NCBI RefSeq assembly: GCF_002234535.1
Contig: NZ_CP022521.1
Coordinates: 3,348,001-3,412,000 of the forward strand
Source of the DNA: Actinoalloteichus hoggarensis
GTDB taxonomy: Bacteria > Actinomycetota > Actinomycetes > Mycobacteriales > Pseudonocardiaceae
Direction of reading: 5' to 3'
Length of the DNA stretch: 64,000 nucleotides
Positions 1 through 8,792 of this stretch are shown here, in pieces. The stretch's first letter is position 1. Every line of letters begins with the position of its first letter. Under the pieces are notes generated by a model. That model had not been told where the DNA came from. It saw nothing but the letters and a program-made list of their open reading frames with translations, and did no database searches. The position numbers and the translations under genes are program-made.

Positions 1-2
1 TG

Positions 3-2138
3 CTGCGCGCGTTCCTGGAGCTGTGGCGGACGCATCCGCGCTGGGAGGTGCGGCGCAGGGCGTTGACCGACCCGGCCGTGTTGTTCGGGGTGTACGCGCT
101 TCCGCTGTTCCTGACCGGTGCGGCCGCCACGATCACGCACTCCCACACCATGTTCGCGCTCACGCAGTACGCACAGCTCAGTTCCTGGGCACAGCACGGG
201 GCCGCCCTGGCGGCGGCGGCACTGGTGGCGGGAGTGGTCGGGGTCGCCCTCTGGCGTGCCGTGGTGTTCAGCGCCCTCATCGGCGTTCCCGGGCCGTCGA
301 GCATCCGGGCGGGCCTGTGGCTCGGCCTGGGCATGATGCTCGGCGGGCTCGCCGCGGGACAGGGCACGATCAACGAGTGGCTGCCCGCCCGGCCGTGGGT
401 GTTCCTGCTGCTCCCCGTGATCGCGGTGGCGTTCACCTCGTGGTCGACGCACTGCGCACGCCTGTGGGTGGTCGCGTGGCGTGGCCGTTCGCTGCGCGGC
501 GTCATGCTGCTGAGCGTGGCCGCCGCGTCCTCGGCGTTGTCGGTGTGGTTCGTCTGGTGGCAGACCCAGGGCGTCGCGGCAGGCGCGGGATGGTGGTTCG
601 ACGTCGCGGGCGTCCGCGACGACCTGGTGACCTACCTGCTCGGCACGGCGCCGGACGACGCGCCGGTGACGTGGGTCGACACCGCGTTCGTCACGATCAT
701 GAACACGACGACCAACGTGCTCGCCCTGCCGTTCGCGATCGCCGCGCTCATCGGACTGTGGGTCGTTCCGATGCTCGCATGGTGGTCGCGGCCCGGTATC
801 GACCCGCCCCGGTGGGCGCTCGCCGCGCTCGCCGGTGACCGGATCAGACCCGGACCGCCGCTGCCCGCCTTCCGCCGAGTGCTGCTGCCCGGCGTCTGCG
901 GGGGCGTCCTCGGCGCGGCGATCGTCGTCGCCCCCGTCGGGACCTGGTTCGGTGTGGACGTCGATGCGTCGCCGACCGCCTTCGTGACGGCCGAACTGTT
1001 CGGAATGCAGCTCGCCTTCCTGGTCGCCGCTGCGGCGGCCGCCGCCGTTGCCCGCCGGACCGTACCCGAGCACCGGTTGGCGGCCGCCCTCATCGCCGCG
1101 GGCACCGCCACACTGCTGTGCTTCGGGGCGTTGCTCCTGTCGCGTGTCTCCGACGGCTGTATCCCGCCGTTCGCCCTCGCCGACGGCGCCTGTTCGTCGG
1201 AGACCGGTGTGGCCCGGCGGCTGTTCGACCTGATCCTGCTGCCCGCCCTGCCGTTCGTCCTGTTGACGGCGGGACTGGTGGGCGCGCCCCGATCCGTGAG
1301 CGCACGGCGGGCGGTTCGACCTCGGACGATCGGGCCGGCCCGCGCCGGTGTGCTCGTGCTCCTGGTCGGCGCGCTGGCCGTGTCGACCGTCGCGTTCGTT
1401 CAGCGCGCCCCGGTGGCGGGCCGGGTGCCCACCCCGGCGGAGGTGCAGCAGGCCTCCCGTCAGGCGATGGACGCCCCGCCGGACGGGCCGGTGCCCGCGT
1501 CCACGCGAGCGATGCAGGTCGAGGCCTGGTTCGGCTACGGCGGCGACGATCTGCTGGACGACTTCTCCGTCCACCGACGCGATCTGTTCGCGGCCGTCAC
1601 CGCGGGAGTCGAGGCCGGTGCGACCATCGCGGAACTCCACCACGTCCGCCCCCACTGCACGGAGATCGTCGCCTTCGCGGAGGAGGGCGTCCGATACTTC
1701 CGCGTTCCCGATCCCTCGGCGAACGAACTGTGGGAGTCGTTCCTCGTGCTCGCCTGGCAGGCGGGCCGGGAGTGCGAGATCGCCTTGGACGCCGACCAGG
1801 CCGAGGACTTCGACGCCGCCATGCAGGACCTCGTCACCGCCCAGAACACCGGTGACCGGGTGCTTCGCGCCTCGACGAGAGGCCGCGACCGGCACCGGCT
1901 CGTCCGCGTCGGTCGGAAGCGACGAGCCACCACAGCGGCTGGCACACCGCCGAAGCCCGTCTCGACCCCGGTGCCGTCCACCGACCCGCCCCGGAACCCG
2001 AACTCGGTCGGCCTCCTTGCCGGGGTGCCCGTCACAGCCCGTGTCTGCGCCGGTATCTCCGCAGTCCCGGCTGCGCCAGGCGTTCGAGCAGGGGGCGGAG
2101 GCGCGGCAGCAGGCCCGGGGTCAGACCGACGGTCTTGA
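3..2138 (+). CDS. C-terminal part of a polytopic membrane protein, probably M48-type metalloprotease (5' truncated)
   Basis: The frame is already open at the left edge, so the N-terminus lies outside the window. What remains has many hydrophobic helices (about residues 15-410 of the visible part) and then a soluble C-terminal region. The opening residues, with HPRWEVRR followed by LTDPAVLFG and then membrane helices, resemble the segment just after the peptidase domain in actinobacterial M48-family metalloproteases. The HExxH catalytic motif would be upstream, so this call is an inference. The last ~70 codons are low-complexity Pro/Arg/Ala and overlap the end of the converging dehydrogenase gene by about 105 bp. 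The true C-terminus may therefore be shorter than the open frame, or a late frameshift may have extended it. Confidence 0.55.
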   Translation: MRAFLELWRTHPRWEVRRRALTDPAVLFGVYALPLFLTGAAATITHSHTMFALTQYAQLSSWAQHGAALAAAALVAGVVGVALWRAVVFSALIGVPGPSSIRAGLWLGLGMMLGGLAAGQGTINEWLPARPWVFLLLPVIAVAFTSWSTHCARLWVVAWRGRSLRGVMLLSVAAASSALSVWFVWWQTQGVAAGAGWWFDVAGVRDDLVTYLLGTAPDDAPVTWVDTAFVTIMNTTTNVLALPFAIAALIGLWVVPMLAWWSRPGIDPPRWALAALAGDRIRPGPPLPAFRRVLLPGVCGGVLGAAIVVAPVGTWFGVDVDASPTAFVTAELFGMQLAFLVAAAAAAAVARRTVPEHRLAAALIAAGTATLLCFGALLLSRVSDGCIPPFALADGACSSETGVARRLFDLILLPALPFVLLTAGLVGAPRSVSARRAVRPRTIGPARAGVLVLLVGALAVSTVAFVQRAPVAGRVPTPAEVQQASRQAMDAPPDGPVPASTRAMQVEAWFGYGGDDLLDDFSVHRRDLFAAVTAGVEAGATIAELHHVRPHCTEIVAFAEEGVRYFRVPDPSANELWESFLVLAWQAGRECEIALDADQAEDFDAAMQDLVTAQNTGDRVLRASTRGRDRHRLVRVGRKRRATTAAGTPPKPVSTPVPSTDPPRNPNSVGLLAGVPVTARVCAGISAVPAAPGVRAGGGGAAAGPGSDRRS

Positions 2139-2820
2139 GCAGCCACCCGTCGTAGCGGGGCAGGAAGGTCTCCAACCGGGGCCGGTCGAGGTTGGCCACG
2201 ACGGCGGCGGCGACGGTGTCCGCGCTCATCGGGTCTCCGAGGAAGTTGAGCGCGGACCCGCCGTCGGTGACCTCGTGACGCAGCATGGGGGTGTCCACCG
2301 AGGCGGGATGCACCATGCCGACGCGCACCCCGGTCTCGCGTTCGAGCATCGCCAGGGCGAGCATGAAGGCTCGCAGCCCGGCCTTCGAGGCGCTGTAACC
2401 CGCGCTCTCCGCCAGCGGCAGCAGCGCGCCCATCGACACGACGGACACGAGGTGACCTCGCGCGGCACGTAACGCGGGGTACAACGCGCGGCTGAGCTGC
2501 ATGGGCGCCTGGAGGTTCACCGACTGCTCGCGACGGCTCTCCGCGACGGTGACCTCCTCGAACGGTCTGGTGACCACGAGTCCCGCGTTGTTGACGAGCA
2601 GGTCGCACCGTGCGCCCCGTGCCTCGACCTCGGCGACGACGACCAGCGGGAAGTCAGGTGCCGTGAGGTCGATCGGCAGCCTGGTCACCGGCTCCGGAAG
2701 TCGGTCCAGGCCTTCGTGATCGAGGTCCACGGCGATGACGTGGAAGCCGCGAAGGTTCAGTCTCGTGCAGACGGCGGTGCCGATGGCGCCTGCCGCTCCG
2801 GTGACGACCGCCGTCTTCAT
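2032..2820 (-). CDS. SDR-family short-chain dehydrogenase/reductase
   Basis: A classical SDR oxidoreductase of 262 residues, expected to use NAD(P)H on an alcohol or ketone in the cytoplasm. The N-terminal cofactor loop reads TGAAGAIG, the structural motif NNAG is present near residue 88, and the catalytic Ser and YSASK (Tyr-x3-Lys) appear near residues 130-150. The start is an ATG whose first bases overlap the stop of the upstream monooxygenase (ATGA), so the two are translationally coupled. Pairing with a flavin monooxygenase and a divergent AraC regulator recalls the mycobacterial mymA locus, where an SDR (sadH) accompanies the FMO-like enzyme. The substrate cannot be told from the sequence. 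Confidence 0.9.
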   Translation of the reverse strand: MKTAVVTGAAGAIGTAVCTRLNLRGFHVIAVDLDHEGLDRLPEPVTRLPIDLTAPDFPLVVVAEVEARGARCDLLVNNAGLVVTRPFEEVTVAESRREQSVNLQAPMQLSRALYPALRAARGHLVSVVSMGALLPLAESAGYSASKAGLRAFMLALAMLERETGVRVGMVHPASVDTPMLRHEVTDGGSALNFLGDPMSADTVAAAVVANLDRPRLETFLPRYDGWLLKTVGLTPGLLPRLRPLLERLAQPGLRRYRRRHGL

Positions 2821-4163
2821 GCCCGCACCCCCCGCGGCGCCGTCGGGCGGGCGAACATGCCCGGAGTCAGGTCCGTCCAGCCGACGCGGTCGCGCACCCG
2901 GGCCAGCTGTCGGCGGTAGGCGTGCGCGTCCACATAGGAGCGATGTCGTGGCGAGTTCACGAAACGGATTCCGCCGCTGAGATCGGGGCGGTCGGAGGCG
3001 ATCATCCTGTCGAACCGCGCGGCGCCGTCGGGCGAGTGGACCTGGTCGTGCAGATACTGCGCGATGAGGTTGCTGACATGATCGAAGACGGCGTAGGCAC
3101 TGGAGTTGATCTCGATGTAGCCGAGTCCGAACAGGTTGTGGTGTCGCCGGTTGAACGCCGTCAGGTAGAGGTCCGGCCTGCCGTCCCGCCAGTCGAAGTA
3201 CTTCTCCGCGTACGGGATGCTCCAGTCGTAGCCGGTGGCACACAGCACGAGGTCGACCTCCTCGGTGCTGCCGTCGACGAACCGGACATGGGAGTCCGCC
3301 AGGCGGGCGACGTCGGGACGGATCGCGACGTCGCCGTGTTGCAGGTGGTGGACGAGCTGACTGTTGAGCAGCGGATGCGTCTCGAACAGTCTGTGATCCG
3401 GTGTGGGCAGCCCATACCTGGTGAGATCGCCTTGCAGCAGTCGCAGCAGCGCCCGGAACAGCGGCTGTTCGAGGCGGGACGGCAGCGTCGGTCCGCGTTC
3501 GCTGAACTCGTCGCTGGGGATGCCGAAGACATGCTTCGGGATCACGTGGTATCCCCGCCGGACGCTCACCAGGGCGGTGTCGGCGTGAGCCGCCGCATCG
3601 CAGGCGATGTCGGCGCCGGAGTTGCCCAGGCCGACCACCAGGACGCGCCTGCCCCGGAACTCCAGTGGCGAGCGATACGTCGAGGAATGCCGGATCTCGC
3701 CTGCGAAGTCGCCCGACAGGGCCGGCATGCGCGGCGCCCACGTGGTGCCCGTCGCGCACACCACCGCCCCATACTCGTGGCGGGTGCCGTCATCGAGGGT
3801 CACCACCCAGCCGTCGTCGACGCGCTCGACTCCGTCGACGGCCGTGCGGAATCGGATCGACTCGCGTAGACGATAGGCGGTCGCGAAGTCCCGCGTGTAG
3901 CGGAGGATCAGCCGGTTGCTCGGGTAGTCGGGAAAGGAGTCGGGCATCGGAAAGTCGAAGAAGCCGGAGGTCTTCCGGGAGGAGATGAAGTGCGCGGACT
4001 CGTACATCGGCGTTCCCGGATTGTCCAGATCCCAGATGCCCCCGACGTCGGAATGCCGTTCATACTGGTCGTAGGGAATACCGAGTCGCCGAAAAGCTCT
4101 CGCCGCCGACAATCCGGCGGGCCCGGCGCCGATGACGCACACCCGCTCACGACCTGCCGTCAT
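2817..4163 (-). CDS. flavin-containing / Baeyer-Villiger-type monooxygenase
   Basis: FAD- and NADPH-dependent monooxygenase of 448 residues. The N-terminal Rossmann motif GAGPAGLSAA binds FAD. The FMO/BVMO fingerprint FxGxxxHxxxY is present as FAGEIRHSSTY, followed by a second Rossmann motif GLGNSGADIA for NADPH and a late ATGYD motif typical of the family. The ATG at 4163 is preceded by a strong GGGAGG ribosome site; an ATG ten codons upstream lacks one. It is the first gene of a two-gene operon with the SDR. FMO plus SDR facing an AraC regulator matches the mymA/virS arrangement of mycobacteria, where the FMO acts as a Baeyer-Villiger enzyme, but the substrate here is unknown. Confidence 0.9.
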   Translation of the reverse strand: MTAGRERVCVIGAGPAGLSAARAFRRLGIPYDQYERHSDVGGIWDLDNPGTPMYESAHFISSRKTSGFFDFPMPDSFPDYPSNRLILRYTRDFATAYRLRESIRFRTAVDGVERVDDGWVVTLDDGTRHEYGAVVCATGTTWAPRMPALSGDFAGEIRHSSTYRSPLEFRGRRVLVVGLGNSGADIACDAAAHADTALVSVRRGYHVIPKHVFGIPSDEFSERGPTLPSRLEQPLFRALLRLLQGDLTRYGLPTPDHRLFETHPLLNSQLVHHLQHGDVAIRPDVARLADSHVRFVDGSTEEVDLVLCATGYDWSIPYAEKYFDWRDGRPDLYLTAFNRRHHNLFGLGYIEINSSAYAVFDHVSNLIAQYLHDQVHSPDGAARFDRMIASDRPDLSGGIRFVNSPRHRSYVDAHAYRRQLARVRDRVGWTDLTPGMFARPTAPRGVRA

Positions 4164-4274
4164 GATCCCTCCCGTCGTTCGACGTGCCGCCACTTCAGTG
4201 AAGCGGTCTCGGTGACCATGTCGACAGGGTGAGGTCGGCTAGCATGGGGGGCAGACCGGACCGGGAGGTGCGGG
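4164..4274. promoter_or_regulatory. divergent promoter/operator region between monooxygenase and AraC regulator
   Basis: This 111-bp divergent intergenic region must hold both promoters. It contains the perfect inverted repeat CTTCAGTGAAG (4193-4203), a plausible operator, and a TAGCAT element (4240-4245) that could be the -10 of the regulator gene. Assignment to the AraC protein is inferred from position only. Confidence 0.4.
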
Positions 4275-5432
4275 GTGGCCGAACGAGGCGTTCCGAGACT
4301 GACGGAAGCCGTCATCCCGCCGTCGGTGTTGTCGGGCGCCGTCGCGGTCGGCAGGCGCGAGGGTCATCCTGTCGGTCACTGGTTCTCCGGCACCGGACTG
4401 GATCCGACCGACCTCGCCACCTCGGGCTCGATGCGGGTGTCCTACCGCCAGGCCGCCGTCGTGCTGCGCCGCGCGGTGCGCATGATGCCGGATGGACCGC
4501 TCGGCCTTCGGGTCGGCTGTCGGGACACGCTGTTGTCGTTCGGCATGCTCGGCGTCGCGATGAGATCATGTGCCACCGCCGCCGACGCTCTGGCGGTCGC
4601 CCGGGAACTGCATCAGGCCGCGGGCAGCCTGCTGGACCTGGACGTCGAGACGTTCGGCGGCGAGACGGCACTGCGACTGCATGAGCTACGGCCCGACTCG
4701 GAGCTGATCGTGTTCCTCTGCGAGGAGGCGCTGAGCAGCACCCTGATGTTCATTCGCGCGATGCTCGGTGCGGCCTGGTCGCCCGTCCGAGTCGAACTCG
4801 CCTATCCGGCCCCGCGATACGTCCAGGAGTATCACCGCCTCTTCCGCTGCCCGCTGCGGTTCGACGCCGGGGCCAACAGACTGGTCTTCCCCACCGCGGT
4901 GTTGACACGCCCGCTTCCCACCCACCACGAGCCGACCAGGGCGGTCGCCGTGGAGACCTGTCGCAGGCTGCTCGACGCCGACGAGGGCCGCCCCGACCTC
5001 GTCGCCTCGGTGGAGACCATGATCGGCCGCGATCTCCGGGCCCGCATCACCATGGCCGAGACCGCGCGGCGGCTGCGGATCACCGAGCGGACCCTGCGTC
5101 GTCGACTCACCGCCGCGGGCGAGCGGTACAGCGCCATCCGCGACCGCGTGCGCAGGCGGCGGGCGGTCGCCCTGCTCCGTGATCCGATGCTCACGATCGA
5201 GGCCGTCGCACATCGGATCGGTTTCAGCGACGCCCGCGAATTCCGTCGCGCCTACCTGCGCTGGACCGGAGAACCGCCCAGCATGATCCGCCGCCGACCG
5301 GACCGCCGTGGCGTCGAGTTCGACGAGCCGCGCCACGAGGGGGCGGCGCCGGTGTCGGAACCGCGTACTCCGGCGGGCGAGAGTTCCAGCACCACGGCAA
5401 TCCTCGCGAGAGGACGCGAGAGCGGTTCCTGA
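4275..5432 (+). CDS. AraC-family transcriptional regulator (VirS/OruR type)
   Basis: A 385-residue regulator. The N-terminal ~190 residues look like the arabinose-binding-type sensor domain of the VirS/OruR/GadX branch. The C-terminal AraC HTH pair spans about residues 255-340, with a first helix-turn-helix in MAETARRLRITERTLRRRL and a second in IEAVAHRIGFSDAREFRRAY. The GTG start follows a GGGAGGTG site. The gene is divergent from the monooxygenase-SDR operon and most likely controls it, as VirS controls mymA in mycobacteria; that regulatory link is inferred. The last ~50 residues are a low-complexity tail. Confidence 0.85.
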   Translation: MAERGVPRLTEAVIPPSVLSGAVAVGRREGHPVGHWFSGTGLDPTDLATSGSMRVSYRQAAVVLRRAVRMMPDGPLGLRVGCRDTLLSFGMLGVAMRSCATAADALAVARELHQAAGSLLDLDVETFGGETALRLHELRPDSELIVFLCEEALSSTLMFIRAMLGAAWSPVRVELAYPAPRYVQEYHRLFRCPLRFDAGANRLVFPTAVLTRPLPTHHEPTRAVAVETCRRLLDADEGRPDLVASVETMIGRDLRARITMAETARRLRITERTLRRRLTAAGERYSAIRDRVRRRRAVALLRDPMLTIEAVAHRIGFSDAREFRRAYLRWTGEPPSMIRRRPDRRGVEFDEPRHEGAAPVSEPRTPAGESSSTTAILARGRESGS

Positions 5433-5805
5433 AGGCGGGACCCGGCCTCGGTCGCGGTGGGGTCGGCAGATGGGCGTCGTCACCGCAGGCCGCCCAGCCG
5501 TGTGTCGAGACGCCCGGGCGGGCTCGGCCGGTCCGCACCGCCTGCGGAGCCGATCAGACGCGCGCGGTGCCGGGTCGGCGGCACCGCGTCTCGTCGGTGA
5601 GCGCACCACGCTTCAGGCGGCGCGGCGCGGAGACGCTCGTACTCGTCCGACGAACCCGGGCAGGCGGTGCGGGGCAGGCGACATCGGGGCGTGAGCCTCG
5701 GACTCCCGCGGTGCTCCCGCGGTCTCACGGGCCGCCGATCCGTCGCCTTCGGTCGTCGCTCCCCCGGTGCGCGGCCGGCGTCCACCGCGGACACACACTT
5801 GCGCA
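5433..5805. other. intergenic region without a recognisable gene
   Basis: The region consists of GC-rich sequence between the AraC gene and the first metallophore operon. Open frames here are arginine-rich shadows. The only signal seen is the Zur-like box at its right end. Confidence 0.5.
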
Positions 5806-5820
5806 TGAGAATCATTGTCA
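5806..5820 (+). promoter_or_regulatory. Zur-box-like operator 1
   Basis: TGAGAATCATTGTCA matches 13 of 15 positions of the reverse-complement Zur consensus TGAAAATCATTTTCA and keeps both TGA/TCA ends. It ends 3 nt before the ATG of the FecCD-type permease, so bound Zur would cover the core promoter. Zinc-dependent repression of the 5824-12097 operon is the inference. Confidence 0.7.
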
Positions 5821-5823
5821 GTA

Positions 5824-6954
5824 ATGTGCCACCGCGTGCCATCAGCTCCCCCTGCGACCTCGTCGGCAGGCTCGGAACGCTCCGCGGTCCACATCGCCCG
5901 GCGTCGACGAGCGGCGCGCACCTGGCTGCTCGGCGTCGGTCTCGCGTTCGCCGTGTGCGCGCTGGTCGTCGTCTCCGGCGCCACCGGCTCGGTTCCGGTC
6001 AGCACGGTGCAGGCCGCGAAGATCGTCGTCGGACACCTGCTGCCGGGCATGCCGTGGATGTCGGACGGGTCCTTGACGCCCCTGCAGGACCAGGCCGTCT
6101 GGCAGTTCCGGCTGCCGAGAACCCTGCTGGCAGGCATCGCCGGAGCGGGTCTCGCACTCGCGGGGGCGTTGATGCAGGTCACGGTCCGCAATCCACTCGC
6201 GGAGCCGTACATCCTCGGGGTGTCGTCCGGGGCGAGCGTCGGCGCGGTGCTGGTGATCGTGTTCGGCTCCGCCGCGCTGGGCGGGTTGTCCCTGAACGTG
6301 GCGGCGTTCGTCGGCGCCTCGGCGGCCTGCCTGTGCGTCGCCGCGCTCGCCCGCAAAGACGGGACGATCTCCCCGACGCGGATGATCCTGGCCGGGGTGG
6401 CGTTAGGCACGCTGTTCAGCGCGATCACGAGTTACCTGACGATCTCCACGAGCGCGCAGAACGTGGTGAGCGTGCTGTTCTTCCTGCTGGGCAGCGTGTC
6501 GGCGGCCACCATGTCCAGCCTGCTCGGGCCCGCGATCGCGCTCGTGGTGGGCGCCGTGGTGGCGCTGACACTGGCTCGATCGCTGAACGCGCTGATGACC
6601 GGGGACGAGTCGGCGATGTCGCTGGGGGTCGACGCCACTCGCCTGCGGGGACTGCTGTTGGTGACGGCGTCGCTGGTGACCGGCACGGTCGTGGCGGTCG
6701 CGGGCGGGATCGGATTCGTCGGGCTGGTCATCCCGCACATCGCGCGCATCCTGGTCGGCGCCGACCATCGGCGGATGCTGCCGATCACGATGCTGGGCGG
6801 GGCGGTGTTCCTGATGGGGGCCGACCTGCTGGCGCGGACGGTGGCGACGCCTACGGAGATTCCGTTGGGGATCCTCACCGCCTTCGTCGGGGCGCCGTTC
6901 TTCCTATGGCTGATGCGCCGCGGCGGCGCGGAACGTGCGGGGTTCGGTCGATGA
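5824..6954 (+). CDS. FecCD-type metallophore ABC transporter permease
   Basis: Polytopic permease of about 376 residues, the usual size for the BtuC/FecCD family, with about ten hydrophobic helices. Family motifs include RNPLAEPYILGVSSGAS near residue 125, a DEASMSLG-like loop (GDESAMSLGVDATRL) and GGIGFVGLVIPHIAR near residue 300. It would move a metal-chelate complex through the inner membrane with the ATPase and lipoprotein encoded next. The open frame could begin at a TTG at 5815, inside the Zur box; the ATG at 5824 was preferred. No Shine-Dalgarno is visible, so the mRNA may be leaderless. It is the first gene of a five-gene operon. The Zur box suggests a zinc-chelate substrate rather than a ferric one. 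Confidence 0.88.
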   Translation: MCHRVPSAPPATSSAGSERSAVHIARRRRAARTWLLGVGLAFAVCALVVVSGATGSVPVSTVQAAKIVVGHLLPGMPWMSDGSLTPLQDQAVWQFRLPRTLLAGIAGAGLALAGALMQVTVRNPLAEPYILGVSSGASVGAVLVIVFGSAALGGLSLNVAAFVGASAACLCVAALARKDGTISPTRMILAGVALGTLFSAITSYLTISTSAQNVVSVLFFLLGSVSAATMSSLLGPAIALVVGAVVALTLARSLNALMTGDESAMSLGVDATRLRGLLLVTASLVTGTVVAVAGGIGFVGLVIPHIARILVGADHRRMLPITMLGGAVFLMGADLLARTVATPTEIPLGILTAFVGAPFFLWLMRRGGAERAGFGR

Positions 6955-7775
6955 GAGTGCGATTCGAGGACGTCACGGTCGCTCTCGGGGGACGGGACGT
7001 GGTGCGTGAGGCGTCCCTGGTCGTCGAGCCCGGCACCGTCGTGGGCCTGGTCGGTCCGAACGGCAGCGGCAAGTCCTCCCTGCTGCGCACGCTCTATCGA
7101 GCGGTCCGACCGCGACGCGGGGCCGTGTACGTCGACGGGCAGGACGTCCAGCGGTTGAGCGGGCGACAGGCGGCGCGGGCGGTGGCGGTGATGCTGCAGG
7201 ACCCGTCGACGGACTTCGACCTGAGCGTGGAGGAGACGGTCATGCTCGGTCGAGTCCCCCACCATGCCTCGTTCGGACGGGACACCGCGGCGGACGAGGA
7301 CGTCGTGGCGGACGCGATGCGTCGCGCCGGGATCACCGAACTGGCGGATCGAATGGTGGCGACCCTCTCCGGCGGGCAACGGCAGCGGGTGATGCTCGCG
7401 CGCGCGCTGGCCCAGCAGAGCCCGGTGATGGTGCTGGACGAGCCGAGCAACCACCTCGACATCAGTCACCAGCATGAACTGTTGAGCACCGTGCGCGGCC
7501 TCGGACGCACGACGATCGCCGCGCTGCACGATCTGAACCTCGCCGCGCGGTACTGCGATCACGTCGTCGTGCTCCAGGCCGGGTGCGTCATCGCCGCCGG
7601 ACCACCGCGGCAGGTGTTCACGCCGGAGCTGATCCGCGCGACGTTCCGAGTCGACGTTCGCGTGCTGGGCGACGCCCACGATCCCGTGTTCGCCTTCCGA
7701 AGGCTCGACACCGCCGACCCGTCTCCCGTGCCCTCGTCCACCGACGACCGAGCAGAAAGCAGCACCCCGTCATGA
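6951..7775 (+). CDS. FecE-type metallophore ABC transporter ATPase
   Basis: ATP-binding subunit of the FecCDE importer, 274 residues. Walker A is GPNGSGKSS (about 36-44), the Q-loop is MLQDPS, the signature is LSGGQRQR, Walker B is VMVLDEPSNHLDI and the switch His lies in ALHDLNLA. The sequence is typical of siderophore and vitamin B12 importer ATPases. The ATG overlaps the permease stop (ATGA) and the stop overlaps the lipoprotein start. A Ser/Pro-rich C-terminal tail of about 25 residues follows the conserved domain. Confidence 0.92.
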   Translation: MRVRFEDVTVALGGRDVVREASLVVEPGTVVGLVGPNGSGKSSLLRTLYRAVRPRRGAVYVDGQDVQRLSGRQAARAVAVMLQDPSTDFDLSVEETVMLGRVPHHASFGRDTAADEDVVADAMRRAGITELADRMVATLSGGQRQRVMLARALAQQSPVMVLDEPSNHLDISHQHELLSTVRGLGRTTIAALHDLNLAARYCDHVVVLQAGCVIAAGPPRQVFTPELIRATFRVDVRVLGDAHDPVFAFRRLDTADPSPVPSSTDDRAESSTPS

Positions 7776-8788
7776 AGATCCTCCTTCCCGCCCACAGACG
7801 TGTCACCGGCGTCGTCGCGTCGGTCGCCGTCGGCACCCTGCTGCTCACCGCCTGCGGATCGTCGGTGACCGCGCAGCAGAGTCCAGACGACGCGGCCGAT
7901 GCGACGATCCTGGAGAACTGCGATCGCGAGGTGGTCGTCGACGGCGTCCCCGAGGCAGCGGTGGGGATGCATCCGGCGCAGACCGAGCTGCTGCTGCGCT
8001 TAGGCCTGGCAGACCGGCTCGCGGGTCAGGCGCAGGCCGCCGCGCAGGCGCTGCCCGAGGACGTCGCCGCCTCGGCCGAGGCCGTCCCGGTGATCGGCGG
8101 GATCGAGCCGCCCAGCCGGGAGGACCTGCTGGCGGTGCGACCGGACTTCGTCTACTCGCCCACCACCTACGAGTTCACCGCGGAGCAGGGTTTCGCGAGC
8201 ATCGATCAACTCCAGCAGGGCGGCGCGGCCGTGTACGTCGCCACCGGCGGGTGCTTCGAGCGACGCATGACCGGCGAGGTCACCGACCTGTTCGCGGACC
8301 TGGAGAACCTCGGCAGGATCTTCGATGTCCCCGATGAGGCCGCCGACCTCATCGCACGGAGCCGGACGGAGCTCGACGAGGTCGCCGCGGCGATCGCCGA
8401 CGTCGAGCCGCTTCGGGTCGCCCAGGTGTATGTCGAGGGCACCACGTTGCAGGCCATCGGGGCCGGCATCGAGTACGACATCCTTCGGCTGGCCGGGGCG
8501 GACAACGTCTACGGTCCCGAGCAGGAGGCGTTCTCGGAGTTCTTCGCCGCGACGATCACACCGGAGTCCCTGGCCGCGGAGCAGCCCGACGCGCTGGTGT
8601 TCTCGGCGTACGATGAGGATCACAAGGCCGCGACGCGGGAGTACCTGACGACCACGTTCCCCGACCTGCCCGCGGTGCGTGAGGACAGACTGATCGCCGT
8701 GTCCAGCGCCGATGTCTTCCCCGGCACGCTCGGCAACATCTCGGTCGTCCGCGACATCGCCGAACGCCTCTATCCCGACGTCTTCTGA
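7772..8788 (+). CDS. FecB-type metallophore-binding lipoprotein
   Basis: Substrate-binding lipoprotein of 338 residues. The signal peptide ends in the lipobox LLTAC, so the mature protein would be anchored by Cys27 or thereabouts on the outer face of the membrane. The body has the two-lobed class III binding-protein pattern (GIEPPSREDLLAVRPDFVYS, then a long linking helix and a second lobe ending near DIAERLYPDVF). It captures the chelate for the adjoining FecCD/FecE pair. The start overlaps the ATPase stop (ATGA), and the next gene begins 4 nt after its stop. Confidence 0.9.
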   Translation: MKILLPAHRRVTGVVASVAVGTLLLTACGSSVTAQQSPDDAADATILENCDREVVVDGVPEAAVGMHPAQTELLLRLGLADRLAGQAQAAAQALPEDVAASAEAVPVIGGIEPPSREDLLAVRPDFVYSPTTYEFTAEQGFASIDQLQQGGAAVYVATGGCFERRMTGEVTDLFADLENLGRIFDVPDEAADLIARSRTELDEVAAAIADVEPLRVAQVYVEGTTLQAIGAGIEYDILRLAGADNVYGPEQEAFSEFFAATITPESLAAEQPDALVFSAYDEDHKAATREYLTTTFPDLPAVREDRLIAVSSADVFPGTLGNISVVRDIAERLYPDVF

Positions 8789-8792
8789 TTCG

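Noticed and set aside
5806-5820. IdeR/DmdR (iron) box instead of Zur
   Set aside because: The iron box consensus TTAGGTTAGGCTAACCTAA does not fit, whereas TGA...TCA with an AATCAT core fits Zur, and one of the five boxes serves a zinc-free ribosomal protein operon.
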